Shown here piece after piece: positions 25,301 to 36,470 of a stretch of DNA of 64,000 bases. The position numbers and the translations under genes are program-made. This DNA is from Anarhynchus alexandrinus. Its lineage: Eukaryota; Chordata; Aves; Charadriiformes; Charadriidae. The stretch spans positions 7,062,073-7,126,072 of the forward strand of contig VUYV01000016.1 in the NCBI GenBank assembly GCA_008711295.1, given 5' to 3'. The notes beneath the pieces were generated by a model. That model searched no databases. It saw only the letters and a program-made list of their open reading frames with translations, and had not been told where the DNA came from. Every line of letters starts with the position of its first letter. Positions within the stretch are counted from its first letter, which is position 1.

Positions 25301-26329
25301 TGTCCTTTAACCTCTTGCAATGATGTAAAAGAATCACGTTTCACTGCTTAAAAAAGAAAAAAAAAGGGAAAAAAAAAGAAAAAAAAAGGACCTACCACAG
25401 GAGAGCGAATGCCATCTACTGTGTGTAGACGTAGTGTGTTAAAAAGTCCTGCAGGTAGAACAGCCTTCTTTCTCCTCTTGGTCTGCAAAGATAAATAGAT
25501 GTTAAACCTTCCAACAGTAGGCTCTCTGAGAGGCTGGTTAGACATTCTCGAATGAAGATGCTGAACCGTATTATCTTATGTTTATTCCTTCCTGACTTTG
25601 AATGATGGAAGGAAATATTTTTATTAAAAATTGAAGTGTTGCTTTTGTTGTTTAGTTTCTTTATTGGAGTTTGTCTTGTAAACTTAAATGCCTTAAAGAT
25701 GCTTTTAATTTACATATTAGTGAAATCTGAATCTCGTTCTGACTATGCATTTCCAGATTAGTCTGAAGTTTATTGGGCAAATTTATTTCAAAGAAAAGAA
25801 GTATGTAATCCTTTTAAACAACACACATAGAGAAGATTATTTTTAATTTACTGGGTGTGCAAAAAAGAAAGTATATACAGTTTGGTATATTAGCTTGGTT
25901 TTGTAAACCCTTCTGGGCGGTGAAGGCTGTGGTAGAAGAGTGCTCAGCGATTCTTCTTGGGGGAGAATGTTGAGCTTTGGGACCACTGAAGTCACCTTTT
26001 CTTTTCCGTACAGTCTCTAGTATCGTTTGGTTATTTTTTGGTAGTATTTGCCTATTTTCTGGAGGTTTTGTTTGGTTGGTTTAATTGTAACCAATGGAAG
26101 CTTTCCCCTTCTGTTGGTAAGAGGAAAATGTTTACTTTTTACAGTTTTCCCATTTATCTCTTCAGCTCTTGCCTGGGGGTGTGTGTATGTGTATATTCTT
26201 TTGCAGATATGAATTATATTTTCTGTCTGAAGATCATAAGTTTTTTTGAAAGTGAAACAAAATGATTAAACTGAAGTCAACTACATTATTTGAAGCTGCT
26301 GTATGTGTTTATCCTCATAGTGCTTAATC
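22386..26329. other. Noncoding block, no gene recognised
   Basis: Unique sequence after the CR1 fragment. An A-rich tract with G interruptions lies at 25350-25389. Near 23698-23730 the plus strand has GGGGC followed by T runs and TTTGTTTGTTTGG, a mirror of the A-run/CCC patches elsewhere. Open frames are 92 codons or fewer and show no domains. Confidence 0.55.
25350..25389. repeat. A-rich tract with G interruptions
   Basis: Forty bases of A runs separated by single G or GGG, giving a poly-purine stretch. It is read as low complexity. No target-site duplication or retroposon body could be identified. Confidence 0.8.
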
Positions 26330-26600
26330 CTTGACTTTGCCTCAGGCTACTAACCCTGGCTGGTTATTAATTCCTTAAAAATGCCCTGAGCCAATGTTCC
26401 TGCTGTTATAACTTGTTTGGGGCTGAGATGAAGTTGACGTTTTTCTTAGCTGCAGCATCTTTGTGCTGTAATGTCGCAGGATCAATTGGTTACAGCAGTG
26501 CTGCTATTTCACCATGTGCCTCAAAAAATTTATGTCTCATACGGCATCTGTTTAGACTTCTCAAGTTAACGTGTAGTCTACTGGGGACCTAACCTATTTT
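26330..26600. promoter_or_regulatory. Weak candidate conserved noncoding element
   Basis: A stretch free of homopolymers with mixed composition, holding GCTGCAGC-type palindromes, the motif GGATCAATTGGTTAC and TGAGCCAATG (a CCAAT box). It adjoins the CpG-dense patch further right. The call rests on texture and motif content only, and could easily be neutral sequence. Confidence 0.15.
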
Positions 26601-26899
26601 GATGAACAAATTTCAGATCTTTTGGAAATACTCTCACTATACAGATCCTAAGTGGCCTATTATGAAGAAACCCGTGTTTGTACTATACGAAACAAAATAA
26701 AAGCCATTGGCAAGATTGGAAACTTAATTCATTATGCCGTAGTAAGAGGAAAACTGTGAAATTGGGGTGAAATACAACACTGTTTGAAATGTTATAAACT
26801 TCTTTCTGTATACATTTTGGGGCTGATTTCATAAACTACTTTAAAATGCTCCCAGGAAAAAAGGTTGGCCCAGTGTGTTTGAGTCTGAGATTTGCCTCT

Positions 26900-27330
26900 C
26901 CTGAATGCGGGGATGAGCTTCTTTCAGGCTGGAGTTTAGAGTTTTCCGTTTTAATAGAAGCCTTCCTATAAAAATCAAATAACATGCTGTAAAATTACAG
27001 ATTAGCTTCAGGAGCAGCAAAACAGCTTGGCGCATTATCTCCTAGCGCTAAAGCCATTCCCGTCCTCGTCAGCTGGCGCGAGCTGTGTGATAGCCGGCGT
27101 AGCGCAGACAATTTGTGCTGCCGGACGCCCAGCTAGATTCCGACTGACTCAGCGGTGATGGGGGGAAGGTGTCAGAGGAAGGATGAGTCTGAAGGATGTG
27201 ACGGTGCGTGGAGTCTCTGCTCTTCTGTGCCCGGCACGAAGCGGAGCTGACGTCCTGGGAAATTCCCGCTGCCGTGGGAAGCCTGTGGACTGGCATGTGG
27301 CTCTGTGAAAGCCCCGCGAAGGAAAAGGAG
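26900..27330. promoter_or_regulatory. CpG-dense candidate regulatory element or cryptic promoter
   Basis: I counted 23 CpGs in the 288 bp from 27031 to 27318, the highest sustained density in the window. Just upstream is AT-rich sequence with TATAAAAAT (26967-26975) and AAATTACAGATTAGC (TAAT-type core). A perfect GACGTC (CRE-like core) lies at about 27249-27254. Either an enhancer with a protected CpG core or a small CpG-island promoter of an unannotated transcript would fit. Overlapping short frames on the minus strand are not convincing coding sequence. Confidence 0.38.
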
Positions 27331-28059
27331 CAGAGTGTTTCTGCCAAAATGCCACCATCTCTTTGCTATGCCTTTATAAATGTGTGCTTTTTTTGATGTG
27401 TTAAACATCTTCTGTTTCCATGGGTTCTTTGAGACATGCTCTTGTTTTTCAGGATGAGGTAAAAGATCTTTAAAAGTGGGGGGATCGCTTAAATACCTTC
27501 AAAAACCAAAACATACTCCCCTCTACCCTACCCAAAATTTTCCATTAAAAAGGAAGTTTTGTCTCTAGATTTCTATTTCAAAAATGAGTGCCTTCAAAGC
27601 CCGCTGCAGAAAAAAAATCCCAAACCACTTCTGCTACCTTCCAGGAAACCGTGACCAGCAGACATCTTGGAAGAAAAATCACTGGATTAAAAACCAGCAA
27701 CAGAAGGAGGCTATCCGTTACTATCAACAGTAATATTTAGCAATCTACTCCTCCCTTAGTCACAGAAGTCCAAAATACAGAATACTTTTAAGTCTCCTGG
27801 CGTGTCCAGCCACCATCTTCCAGCTTGTGTTCTACACCGGGCAGATAACTTGGTTTCTCTAGTCCTTGTGTGAGGGACAACAGAGAATGTTATATCAATG
27901 CATCTTTGTACCAGTCTACAAAGAAGACTTAAATATTTGAATAATAAAATGAAAACTTTTAGTCTGAAATTTTACATTTATATGTTTCATTGACCTATTT
28001 GTGTCTTATTCTATTTGTATCACATCGTCATAAAGCTTACTCTGTTCTTGTAGTGCCAG
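27331..28059. other. Noncoding spacer
   Basis: No gene, named repeat or strong motif cluster recognised between the CpG-dense patch and the AT-rich candidate element. A run of GGGG near 27477 and a short A run near 27609 are the only low-complexity features. Confidence 0.5.
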
Positions 28060-28520
28060 AAATGTTTCAAATTACCATTTAAATGGTAGAGTTAATCATT
28101 ATAGATAATTAAAGCAAAGCCTGTGTGAAGAATGCTGAAATTCTGTGAATATTAAGCCAAGAAATTATTTTATGCAAGATTACTGTAATGAATATAATAT
28201 TCAAATAATTTCATCCATGCTAAACAACTTCATTAACTATAATCCATACTTGGTATCTCACCACTTCCCCTGTTATGACACTTGTGGGAGACAAAGTTAA
28301 CAAGACGGTCAGCAGTCTGTAATTAAGAGGCGAGCGGCCCCACGGCGTGAGACTTCCCAAGCAACTATTTTGGAGTCGGTGAATATAATTTATACTTCGA
28401 AATTTGTTTTCAACCTATTATTTATAATGTTGCTCAACGGCGGTATAATGGCTCACTGAATTCGAAATATGAGATGCATAACACTAGTGGTATGTAAAGT
28501 GCCTCAGAAATTAAACGGAG
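28060..28520. promoter_or_regulatory. Candidate developmental enhancer: HNF1-like and TAAT-rich block
   Basis: GTTAATCATTATA (28091-28103) matches the HNF1 consensus GTTAATNATTAAC at all but one position. GATAATTAAAG follows immediately, and a further TAATTA core lies at about 28321. The block then passes through a compact CpG group (GGCGAGCGGCCCCACGGCG) and a second AT-rich half with CAACGGCGG. There are no simple repeats across about 450 bp. This alternation of AT-rich cores and retained CpGs is typical of deeply conserved noncoding elements, but conservation cannot be shown from one sequence. Confidence 0.35.
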
Positions 28521-30083
28521 ACATCCAACTGCCTTTTCTCCAGGGGAAAGAAGAAGAGTGTCTCCTTTTGTAGCTGCATAATTTTTCCTTAACCAGGGCA
28601 AGTTAACACGTTACATGGTAGGAGAAGGATCTGGGCCGGATCCGTAATGCCTCCTGAAACACCTTTTTACCCAGCACGCAGCAAGAGCTGGTTCTGCCAC
28701 CTCCATCCTGCAGCAAACTTCCTCTTTTGGATGATGGCGATCCCAAAGCAAATTACATTGGGGAAGCCTGGATCGATGCGATACAGTCTGTAAAAGCAGC
28801 GGAGAAGCTAATTCAGATAAGTGTTATTTCTTATGCATTAAAAGCTGTGAATTAAACGCTGGAAATGAAAGATCTTAATCTTGAGAAAGTGGAACAGATT
28901 TAGTTTCAGTGTTGAACTTGGCTCTCCTGGCTGCACAGAGAAATCTGTGAAGATTTTGAACATTTAGCAGAATTGGGCTCAGCGTCAAGGCACTCTGGAG
29001 TTTGACTTGAGCTACGCTGATCTGGTTTCAGTGAAGTTCCCCACCACGAATTGAGGTTGGGCTCCCTGAAATGTGCAGCACAGCCTGTGAATACGGGAGG
29101 GAATCAGCAAAGGGTTAAGAAGCAGGAGGGGTTGATTGGAGTAGCTAAAATTTTCATAGCGCTTCTTGTGTTTTCAGAGCCACATTTACAGAGCTTACGC
29201 TGGCGCGGGAGAAGGCAGGGAGCTACTGGCAGGGAGACAGCAAATCACAGCTATTCACAGTGTGACCGAACTCTGCACGGCGGATGGGGGTGGGGGCAAG
29301 CGGGACCAGATACGGACCTTGCATTAAAGATCTGCTAGTCAGGGGGAAAAGAAGTGAGTCATTTTAGTCCCGTGTCCCGTCTCCCATCCTCCCCCTAGTC
29401 TTGCACAGCCCCTCTCCGCTCCCGTGCTTCAAGCACAGCCCTGGAGGCACAATCTAGTTGTTTCAAGAGGAGTTCTGCTCTGGAAAACATCCCCTTTCTT
29501 ACTTGATGGCGCTGCCAAAGATTATTGAAAGCCTGTATCTGCTGACTCCAGTGACAATTTCTATTAAGTTTTCCCCCACCAATTTCTATGGTGATGCATG
29601 AACAAAAAAGAAGTTGACTTTCAACTCCAGAGCTATTTTTACAAGGCTGGCTGTTAAAGACAAACAAAAGAAAACATTTCCTTTCTAAACTGAGCATATC
29701 TGACATTGAAGGTCAATGAGAGATAATACGACCAGAACTCTGATGTTTACGCACACGGTTGCTTATGGAGCAAATTAAATGATTTAATGACCTGATGACT
29801 TCCTCTTCTGTCTTCCCTAAATGAAATATAACCCTCTTCACCCCTTCGTGTGCCTCTCAGCCCGTCCCTTCACCCAAAAACCCTTAAAAGGATTTTGTCT
29901 GTGAAATCCGCACTGTCCATTACCCTTGCCAGGTGCAGCTACTGGAATTCCTGAAATGAGATTCAGGGGCGTCGTGTGACCGCTGCTGCCATTATGTAGA
30001 TGGTCGTTTTCTTCCCTTGTCTAATTAATTTCAAACAACTACGAGAAAGATTAAAAGGTACCATGTGCCTCAAAGCCTTTTCT

Positions 30084-30108
30084 CCCCCCCCCCCCCCCCC
30101 CCCCCCNC
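30084..30108. repeat. C23 homopolymer ending in an N
   Basis: Twenty-three consecutive C residues, then an N at 30107 and one more C. The complementary G strand could form a G-quadruplex. The N implies that the assembler could not resolve the run, so its true length is unknown. Confidence 0.9.
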
Positions 30109-30213
30109 TGAAAGAAAGAAAAATAAATAATCCTGGAAACGAGTTGGTCCGGGAGATGCAGAGGGTTCGTATCTATTGATGCTGAGAGCCGCCTGTGAAT
30201 CCAGCCCTCCTCC

Positions 30214-30255
30214 AAGGAGAGGGAGGGATGGAGGGAGGGAGGAGGAGAGAGAGGT
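30214..30255. repeat. (GGGA)n-like purine repeat
   Basis: Imperfect GGGA/GGAG units over about 42 bases on the plus strand. It is polypurine and G-rich, so triplex or quadruplex folding is conceivable. It is about 105 bp from the C23 run. Confidence 0.75.
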
Positions 30256-30518
30256 GTGGATGTTTTCATCGGAAGGTGCTTTTCTCACGGTGCCCAAGAT
30301 AAAGGGACTGACATTCTTGCAGCGCTCTAATGGGGCTGGAAGAGTAACTGGATCCTGAATTAGGTGGTTCACTAATGTGCGTATTTTTTCCAGTCCAAGT
30401 AGTTCTGCCTAGTGCCTCGGGCTTCTGGAACGGTGCTTTTATGCCACTTAAGGTCTCAGATTTGTACTTTTCAAACCAAAAAAGATGTGAGTTTTGTAAT
30501 TTCTTCATCCTACCCTCT

Positions 30519-30554
30519 CCCCCCCCCCCCATTTTTTTTTCANTTTTTTTTTCA
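30519..30554. repeat. C12-T9 tract with N-flanked 11-bp duplication
   Basis: Twelve C residues are followed by A and nine T residues, CA, an N at 30543, then nine T residues and CA again. The 11-bp unit TTTTTTTTTCA is thus present exactly on both sides of the N (30532-30542 and 30544-30554). This repeats in miniature the contig-end overlap seen at 8.3-9.05 kb. Confidence 0.8.
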
Positions 30555-30596
30555 ATACTAGGTTCAGTCCAAGTGATGGTTTTGATTTTGGGTTGG

Positions 30597-30610
30597 TTTT
30601 TTTTTTTTTT
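30597..30610. repeat. T14 homopolymer
   Basis: Uninterrupted T run preceded by GGGTTGG. It belongs to the group of GGG-then-T-run patches seen on this strand. Confidence 0.8.
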
Positions 30611-32959
30611 GGAATCAGTTTCATTGTGATATTATGTGGTTAACTTTATTTGGATGGAAATAATTTAATGCAGCACATAACGTATTGAGATCCTGATTTT
30701 TTTTGTCGAGTTTACAGTCTTTTTTTCCAATGTGGGCTGTGGTTTCATTACAGTAAGTTCCTGCTTTGGATGCAGAGACTTACGTCAGATCCACCAGCTG
30801 CTGCTCTCTCTAAATAGGCAGGGTGCCAGTACCAAGGATTAGCTGGGTTACTGTTTGTCCCACCAGTTGTTTTTAAAGTCCTTAACTGCAGAAACATCCT
30901 TGTGTGTTGTCCCTGCAACTCAGTGCCTGATGCCCTCCCTTCCTACCCTCCCTTTTTTTTTTTTTTGTCCTCCAGGTGATCTATTTTTCTTGCGCTTTTG
31001 GTATTCAGTTCCTTACTTTGGAAAATGCTTTTGTAAATATATTTGTGTTTTATTATAAGCTAGCAATCCTCCATATTAATAATTTCATCTCTTGTCGTAG
31101 ATTATGGCTTTTTGGGAATGGGTTTCCTCGGCCTATCCCAATGGCTACGGTTTTCAGATACTGTCATTAAAATGTTTATCGTAGGGGGTGAATGACTCTC
31201 TCTCTGATAACCCAGGAGGAGAAAACAGCAGCAGTAAGCAATGCTTACCTGAACCACAGTTTGCTCGGCTCGTGGAACAATTTTGTCAACAAAATTACCT
31301 CCATCCTACAAAGGCTGTGGCTTGGAGTCAGTGGCTTTGTGCAAGTCCTTCTCAGTCTGTCAACTTCACTAACAAAGCTGAACCGAAATCCTAACCTGAC
31401 TCCTAATTTAAGCTGAATTGCCAGGTTGGTGCTGCTGAGCAGCATGGCTGTATTGCAGCCGCGGCAGGCAGGGATTTGCCTTACAGGGGCTGCCTGAAGT
31501 ACCGAGCGGGTGTATTTCCCTGCAGGAACCCGGGGCCGAGCGCCTGTGTGACGGTGCTGGGATCAGAGCTACACCCCTGTTATTGTTTGCACACTATTTC
31601 TGTGCTCCAACGAGAGCATCTTGGGACATATCGTGTGTTTCTTTCTACTAAGATGCTTCTGCAGTCTTCAACTCTCCCCCTTGCCCAAGTTAATCGTGAC
31701 AGTTTTGGAGCAGGCATGTCCTTTAGGGCAAATAGCGAGAAAGTTATTGGAAGACCATGAACACTTCGATGCATTTGCTGCTGTGCTCCTGGGAGAGATG
31801 ACAGGTTTTAGCCCAGGTTTAAAAAAGAAATCTGAATTGCAACCACAGCCCAAGCCGGAGCAGCCAGCCTGGACTGACTGACTCGTACCAAAGGTGATGG
31901 TATTGGGCCAAAACACGTGTAGGAGCTAAGGTGAACTGTGAGTTGAGTGAAGAGAGACTGCAGTGCTGTTCCTCTGCTCCAGAGCAGCTGCTTCCCTCTG
32001 TGCTACAGGGTTTAACTTCATTAACCACCCTAGGTCAATTGGAGCATGTGTTTTAAGATCTACAGAAGGTCTATCCTCAAAAGGAGGAAGAGCGTTTTGA
32101 GGTCTATAAGATTCATGCTGCTGAGTGTAAAGAGAGGTGTCTGGCAGAGGCAAGAGAGTAGCTTGGCTGGGGAAGAAAACACGGCAGGTTTAAGATTATG
32201 GTTTCCCTCTTTCCCCCTAAATACCCTTTGGACAGAACGGTGTGGGTCTTTACTCTCAAACCCTGATTTCTTTCCCCCAGCACACAATTTTGCCAGGTGA
32301 GTACAACTGTGATGAGAAGTGAACGTGGAGCTGCATTGTCTTCAGTTGCAATCTTTGTCAGCAGCCATATGTCATAGTGGGATGTGTTTATGTTTAGACT
32401 ATTAGTGTGTGTCTTGAGTGAATGAACAGGAAAAAGCTTTTGTTCAGAGTTACTCTGGATGCTGCAGCTATCGTCAGCTCTTCAGAGTTGCAAGTGAGAG
32501 TGCCCTGGCAGCGGGTGGTTGAACCAGCTGTAGCATATACGTGGCTCTACAGCCCACTGTAAACATTTCTCCCACAATTCTTGGTGCTACTTGATGTGAT
32601 GAGCTCTGCTGCTCCGTCACCTGCTGCTGCTGCACTGCTCATCTGCCCCAGCCATGTTGTTTCTCTTCAAAGAGCTCCAAGCCTTCCCTTCCCACGCTCA
32701 TCTCTCGTGATTTCCAGAAAAGAACTCAAAAACATCATTGGGTGATTTTGGGGGGGGGCAAGCACACTTCTTGGGCGTTCATCCGTCGGTTATCTAACGG
32801 CTGTGTTCTACCCCGAGGACTGTGCACCAATATGCCACGAGTGCCCACTCAATTCCTAAATGTTCCTCTTCTGCTGGATTTAAGATTGCCTAAGGGCACC
32901 AAAGTGGTAATAATGGGAGGAGAAGAACCCCCACCCTAATTCTAGTTTAATAAACAGTG

Positions 32960-33130
32960 GACTTTTATACAGTTTTTGAAAGGTATATAAATATTATAAA
33001 ATTTCATTAATATGCATACACATTTTAAGAAGGCGTCACTAAACCATTTGAAACCTGGTAGTCGCCAAGCTATTGAAGATGACTTAATTGGGGAAATCCG
33101 TGGAGGGATAGGTGTGATTTGAATTTTTTT
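32960..33130. promoter_or_regulatory. Weak candidate conserved noncoding element
   Basis: CATTAATATGCAT (about 33005-33017) resembles a POU/homeodomain composite. It is followed by about 100 bp of non-repetitive mixed-composition sequence that retains three CpGs and includes GACTTAATTGGGG, an NKX/homeodomain-type core. The call is inference from motif texture only. Confidence 0.18.
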
Positions 33131-34020
33131 AAAATGTTTTCTTAATATTAGTTTTATAAGCAAGAAAGTTAACCTTCTTGTGCTCCCCTTGATGGACTCT
33201 TATGTAGTGCACAAGCCAAAAGATTCCTCTGTTGTTTTTTGTTGTTTTTAAATTTCAGTAGTGTACCTCTTAGTACGGTAACGCGTAGGTTTATCGGTAG
33301 TCTGAATGACAGGAGGAAAAGGTGATTGTCTTTGATGCTTTGAGAGCTGGGACCTACTTAGCAAGCATCCTACCCAGAAGATATTCTTTCCTTTGTCAAC
33401 TGCCATGTTTCATTTTGTAAATGACATATAACTACGATGGCCCATGTCTCATTGGCTTTCCCTTGAGAGAGACAATACAAAATCCTGCAATTTTCTGGAT
33501 GCATTTCATTGTCCCACTCACTGACACTAAAGACTATATAAATGATGCTTGTTTAATTGTTGGAGAACTGACATTGCCATGCCACTAAAGGATGTTCTCT
33601 GTTGAGGAGAGAAAGATATGCTTTCTGACCTTAACGATTTAATGGATTACCTTAAAAATCAACTTAGTTTAAGAAAGTTAAAAAGAAGGCAGTTATAAAA
33701 GCTCTACAGTCCAAGGAGTGAAGTTTAGCTTTCATGGTAGCCTGAACTGTGGTAGCTGGATCTTGTTAATTTATGTTTAGGTGCCAGTTAACAACACGAT
33801 CTTGACAAAATCATTTTATTGTTCCCCAAACCCTATTTTTATTTAACTGCTGTCTGCAGTTGGTGAGCCGCTCTTTTGATGATTCAGTGAACTGTCATAA
33901 CGGTCCATCTTGTCTCTGTACCTTTTTTTCTTATTTTCCCATGCCATCTTCTAAGGCCATGTTAGCCCTCAGATGATCAGCAACAGATGAAGTGCTGCTT
34001 ATGGGTAACCAACTGTGGGC
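33131..34020. other. Noncoding spacer
   Basis: No gene or named repeat recognised. A T-rich start near 33126-33160 and GTTGTTTTTTGTTGTTTTT near 33230 are the only low-complexity stretches. Confidence 0.5.
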
Positions 34021-34135
34021 TAGGACCTGATCCAGCAAACCATTAAGTGCGTACCTCGTTTCATTGACGTCAGTAGTGACTATATGTGTTCTTCAAGGTG
34101 AACATATGCTTTGGTGCTTTAGTGAATCAGTCTGC
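34021..34135. mobile_element. Decayed palindromic MITE-like interspersed repeat
   Basis: The left part reads GGACCTGATCCAGCAAAC, then ATTAAGTGCGTACC, CATTGACGTCAGTAGTGAC. The right part reads GCTTTGGTGCTTTAGTGAA then TCAG. I recognise this layout from a palindromic family common in turtles, crocodilians and birds: CCTGATCC-type ends, internal TTAAGT and CATTGACTTCA cores, and a mirrored right half. The family match is from memory and I cannot give a Repbase name. The copy is strongly diverged and encodes nothing. Confidence 0.5.
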
Positions 34136-36099
34136 AAGGATATTTGTAAGTTAATGTCAGGACTGTCATAAAGAGGAAATGGGTGACTTTTCCTTAGAAG
34201 CGCTTCGGTGGTGTCCAGCAGAGCTTTTTGGAAACACCACCTGGAAATGGTTCCAGGTTTTATTATGGGAAAAAAATTCTGACATATTTTCTTGCAGATA
34301 AGGTTCGTGATTCTGGTCTGACTTGACAAATGCCACTTTGTCCTTGATTGAGGTTTGTCAAATTATGATGTCAAAAGTTTAGAGGCCCGTGAGACAGTGT
34401 CATGCTGTTTGTGGTTGGACCTATGCTGCTTCTGTAAAGAAAAGTAAGGCTCTTTCCAAAATATGTAGCTATTCCTCCTCTGAGAGAAATAGTCCTCATG
34501 TTACCAAATTTCATTCCTGTATTCTTAAAACACAAAATATTTTCTATCTGCTCATGGGACACGTTTGTTAAAAGGAAGTATTCTCCTGTTTAAAGGTTGG
34601 TGGTGGTGTTTCTAAACTTGTTCGTGCCCTGGGTAATTGAAGTAGGCCACCTAGCTCTTCTACCGTCAAAATGTGTGTTTCTTCTTTAGACTTGAGAAGG
34701 TCGGGGGAAAATAATCCCCTGTTCTCATTGCCTTCCTGGCTGCTGTGTGAACATGTTAGAGTTTGGCTGTGTGCTTAGATATAGCACCGTTCTTCAAATA
34801 AAATACACAGATTCATTAAACACCAGAGAAAGAAAAATGGCGCTCATTGTATTGGTATCACTTCAGTCTTTAGTTTATTGTGCATATGAAGTTAAAACTC
34901 TAATATCAAAGAGTGTTATAAAAATATGTGTAAGTTAAATTATTTAATATAATTTTCTTTTGTAAATGTTATAGATATCTTACTAGCATTGCCTAAGTTG
35001 TCTGATTTTGCTTTATATTAGCCATAAAGAAAGTTGTATGTGTGAGTTGATATAGAAAGGATTATTCAAAGCATAAGGATTAAAAATAAATTCCTTCTCA
35101 AATGTTTTTAAGAACCCAGACCATACATATTTTACACAATATACCCCTTTTTGTAAGAGAATTTTTAAATAAATCTGGGTCAGCCAGATTTCATTTGTTT
35201 AAAATATTGCTAACACAACTGTGTAGCATTTTAAAAATATAAAATTCAAATATTTGAAATCAAGGTAGCTCTAATGTTGCCACATATTACAGATATTAGT
35301 ATGCAAATACATGAAAACAAGAGAATTACGCTTTTAAATTGAAGTTTATTGGTTTGAATATTATTTGAAGGTAGTGCAGATACAGAATAATGGATGATCC
35401 ATCGCATGGTTGGCTTTAATGGCTGCAGTCTTTTTCATTATCAGTTCAGTACTGGGAAACTGCAGAGTCCTAGAAAGTTATGGCTTTAGGAAAACCAGAG
35501 TGTTTTGTCTTGCTTTAATCTCGTATGTGAAATAGTTATGCTGATGACTGAACCGCTTTGAAGATTCCCCAGTTCTTCTCTCAAGACTAATACTCTTAAA
35601 GACTAGATTTGAGGAAGAGGTGCATCAGCTTACATGAGGGCTCCTTCATAATTACTAAGACTGAAAAGTCAAGTCAGTAACCTGAAAGGGAAGCGTAAAA
35701 TGGTATGAAGAGACTATTCTGTATATAAGAAACGATCTTGGTATTAAGCTTGTACGGCTCATATAAAAACCGTAGCTTCTTAGGATATTGCTGCTTTTGC
35801 GCTTTGGTAAAACAGCGTTACTATAGTGAGTTAATCTTACAAAGTGGACTTTTTGAAACAGTACTTGTAAAATCCACGTAAAGACAATCCAGGTGAAGAT
35901 GTTGAGTTGAATTTGGGGTTTCTTTTTGCCGTTCAAGCTGAAGATGGCAATTAATGCAGTCTTCTTGATCTTTTTGTGTTTAGTCATTCAGCATAAAGCA
36001 TGAAGCTCTCAATTCAAGCCTCCATACAGCGAGTGATTGCTTCCTACTATGCTGAATAGGGCTGTTTCTCAACTGCTACTGCATCTAATCAGCAGAGAG
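34136..36099. other. Noncoding block, very AT-rich
   Basis: Unique AT-rich sequence, especially at 34900-35350 where A/T runs and AAATATTTGAAAT-type motifs dominate. No gene recognised. The longest frame, about 110 codons on the minus strand at 35655-35987, has no domain. Confidence 0.55.
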
Positions 36100-36470
36100 T
36101 GGGCTGACTTCACATCAGTTATTGAAAACACATTTTCATAAGGCTTCTTTGCTGATAAATATCCAACCAGAATTCTCTTATATGTTGTAGTATCCATTGC
36201 TATTGAGAAATGTTTCGAAATGCATGTATAGTATCAACCGTACAAATACGGGTTTGTAATACTTCTTAGCATATTCATTATGAATTCTCAAAATGTTAAG
36301 TTATCTCTGTCCTCCAGTATATCTGTGCTGAGCAAACCGTGGCTGGGGGCCAAATCCATTTTACAGCTATCCAAAACAGTCTTGTGGCCAATCAATCAAG
36401 TTTACACTTATAAAATGCCCATAGTGTAAGCACCTAAGGCACCGTGCATAATCCGTACTAAAATAAATAC
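36100..36470. promoter_or_regulatory. Candidate enhancer: PBX-HOX/FOX/CCAAT composite
   Basis: GGCCAATCAATCAAGTTTAC (36386-36405) packs a CCAAT box, ATCAATCA (the reverse of the PBX-HOX core TGATTGAT, 36391-36398) and GTTTAC (forkhead core, 36400-36405) into 20 bp. The surrounding 370 bp is non-repetitive and holds GCTGATAAATATCC and CATTATGAATTC-type AT cores. PBX-HOX plus FOX sites are known enhancer grammar. Activity here is inferred. Confidence 0.33.

Larger units (their letters stand above)
28521..32959. other. Noncoding block with two assembly joins and low-complexity runs
   Basis: No gene recognised; frames up to about 103 codons occur on both strands without domains. A moderately CpG-rich patch lies at 29180-29310. 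Simple sequence includes GGGA-type repeats at 30214-30255, C runs at 30084-30106 and 30519-30530, T runs at 30597-30610 and 30953-30966, and a G run at 32750-32758. AATTTTGT-CA-ACAAAATT (31279-31296) is a perfect inverted repeat. A second small CpG patch lies at 31457-31555. Confidence 0.5.

Noticed and set aside
32615..32640. Short CTG triplet run
   Set aside because: Only a few units; not an expandable repeat of note.
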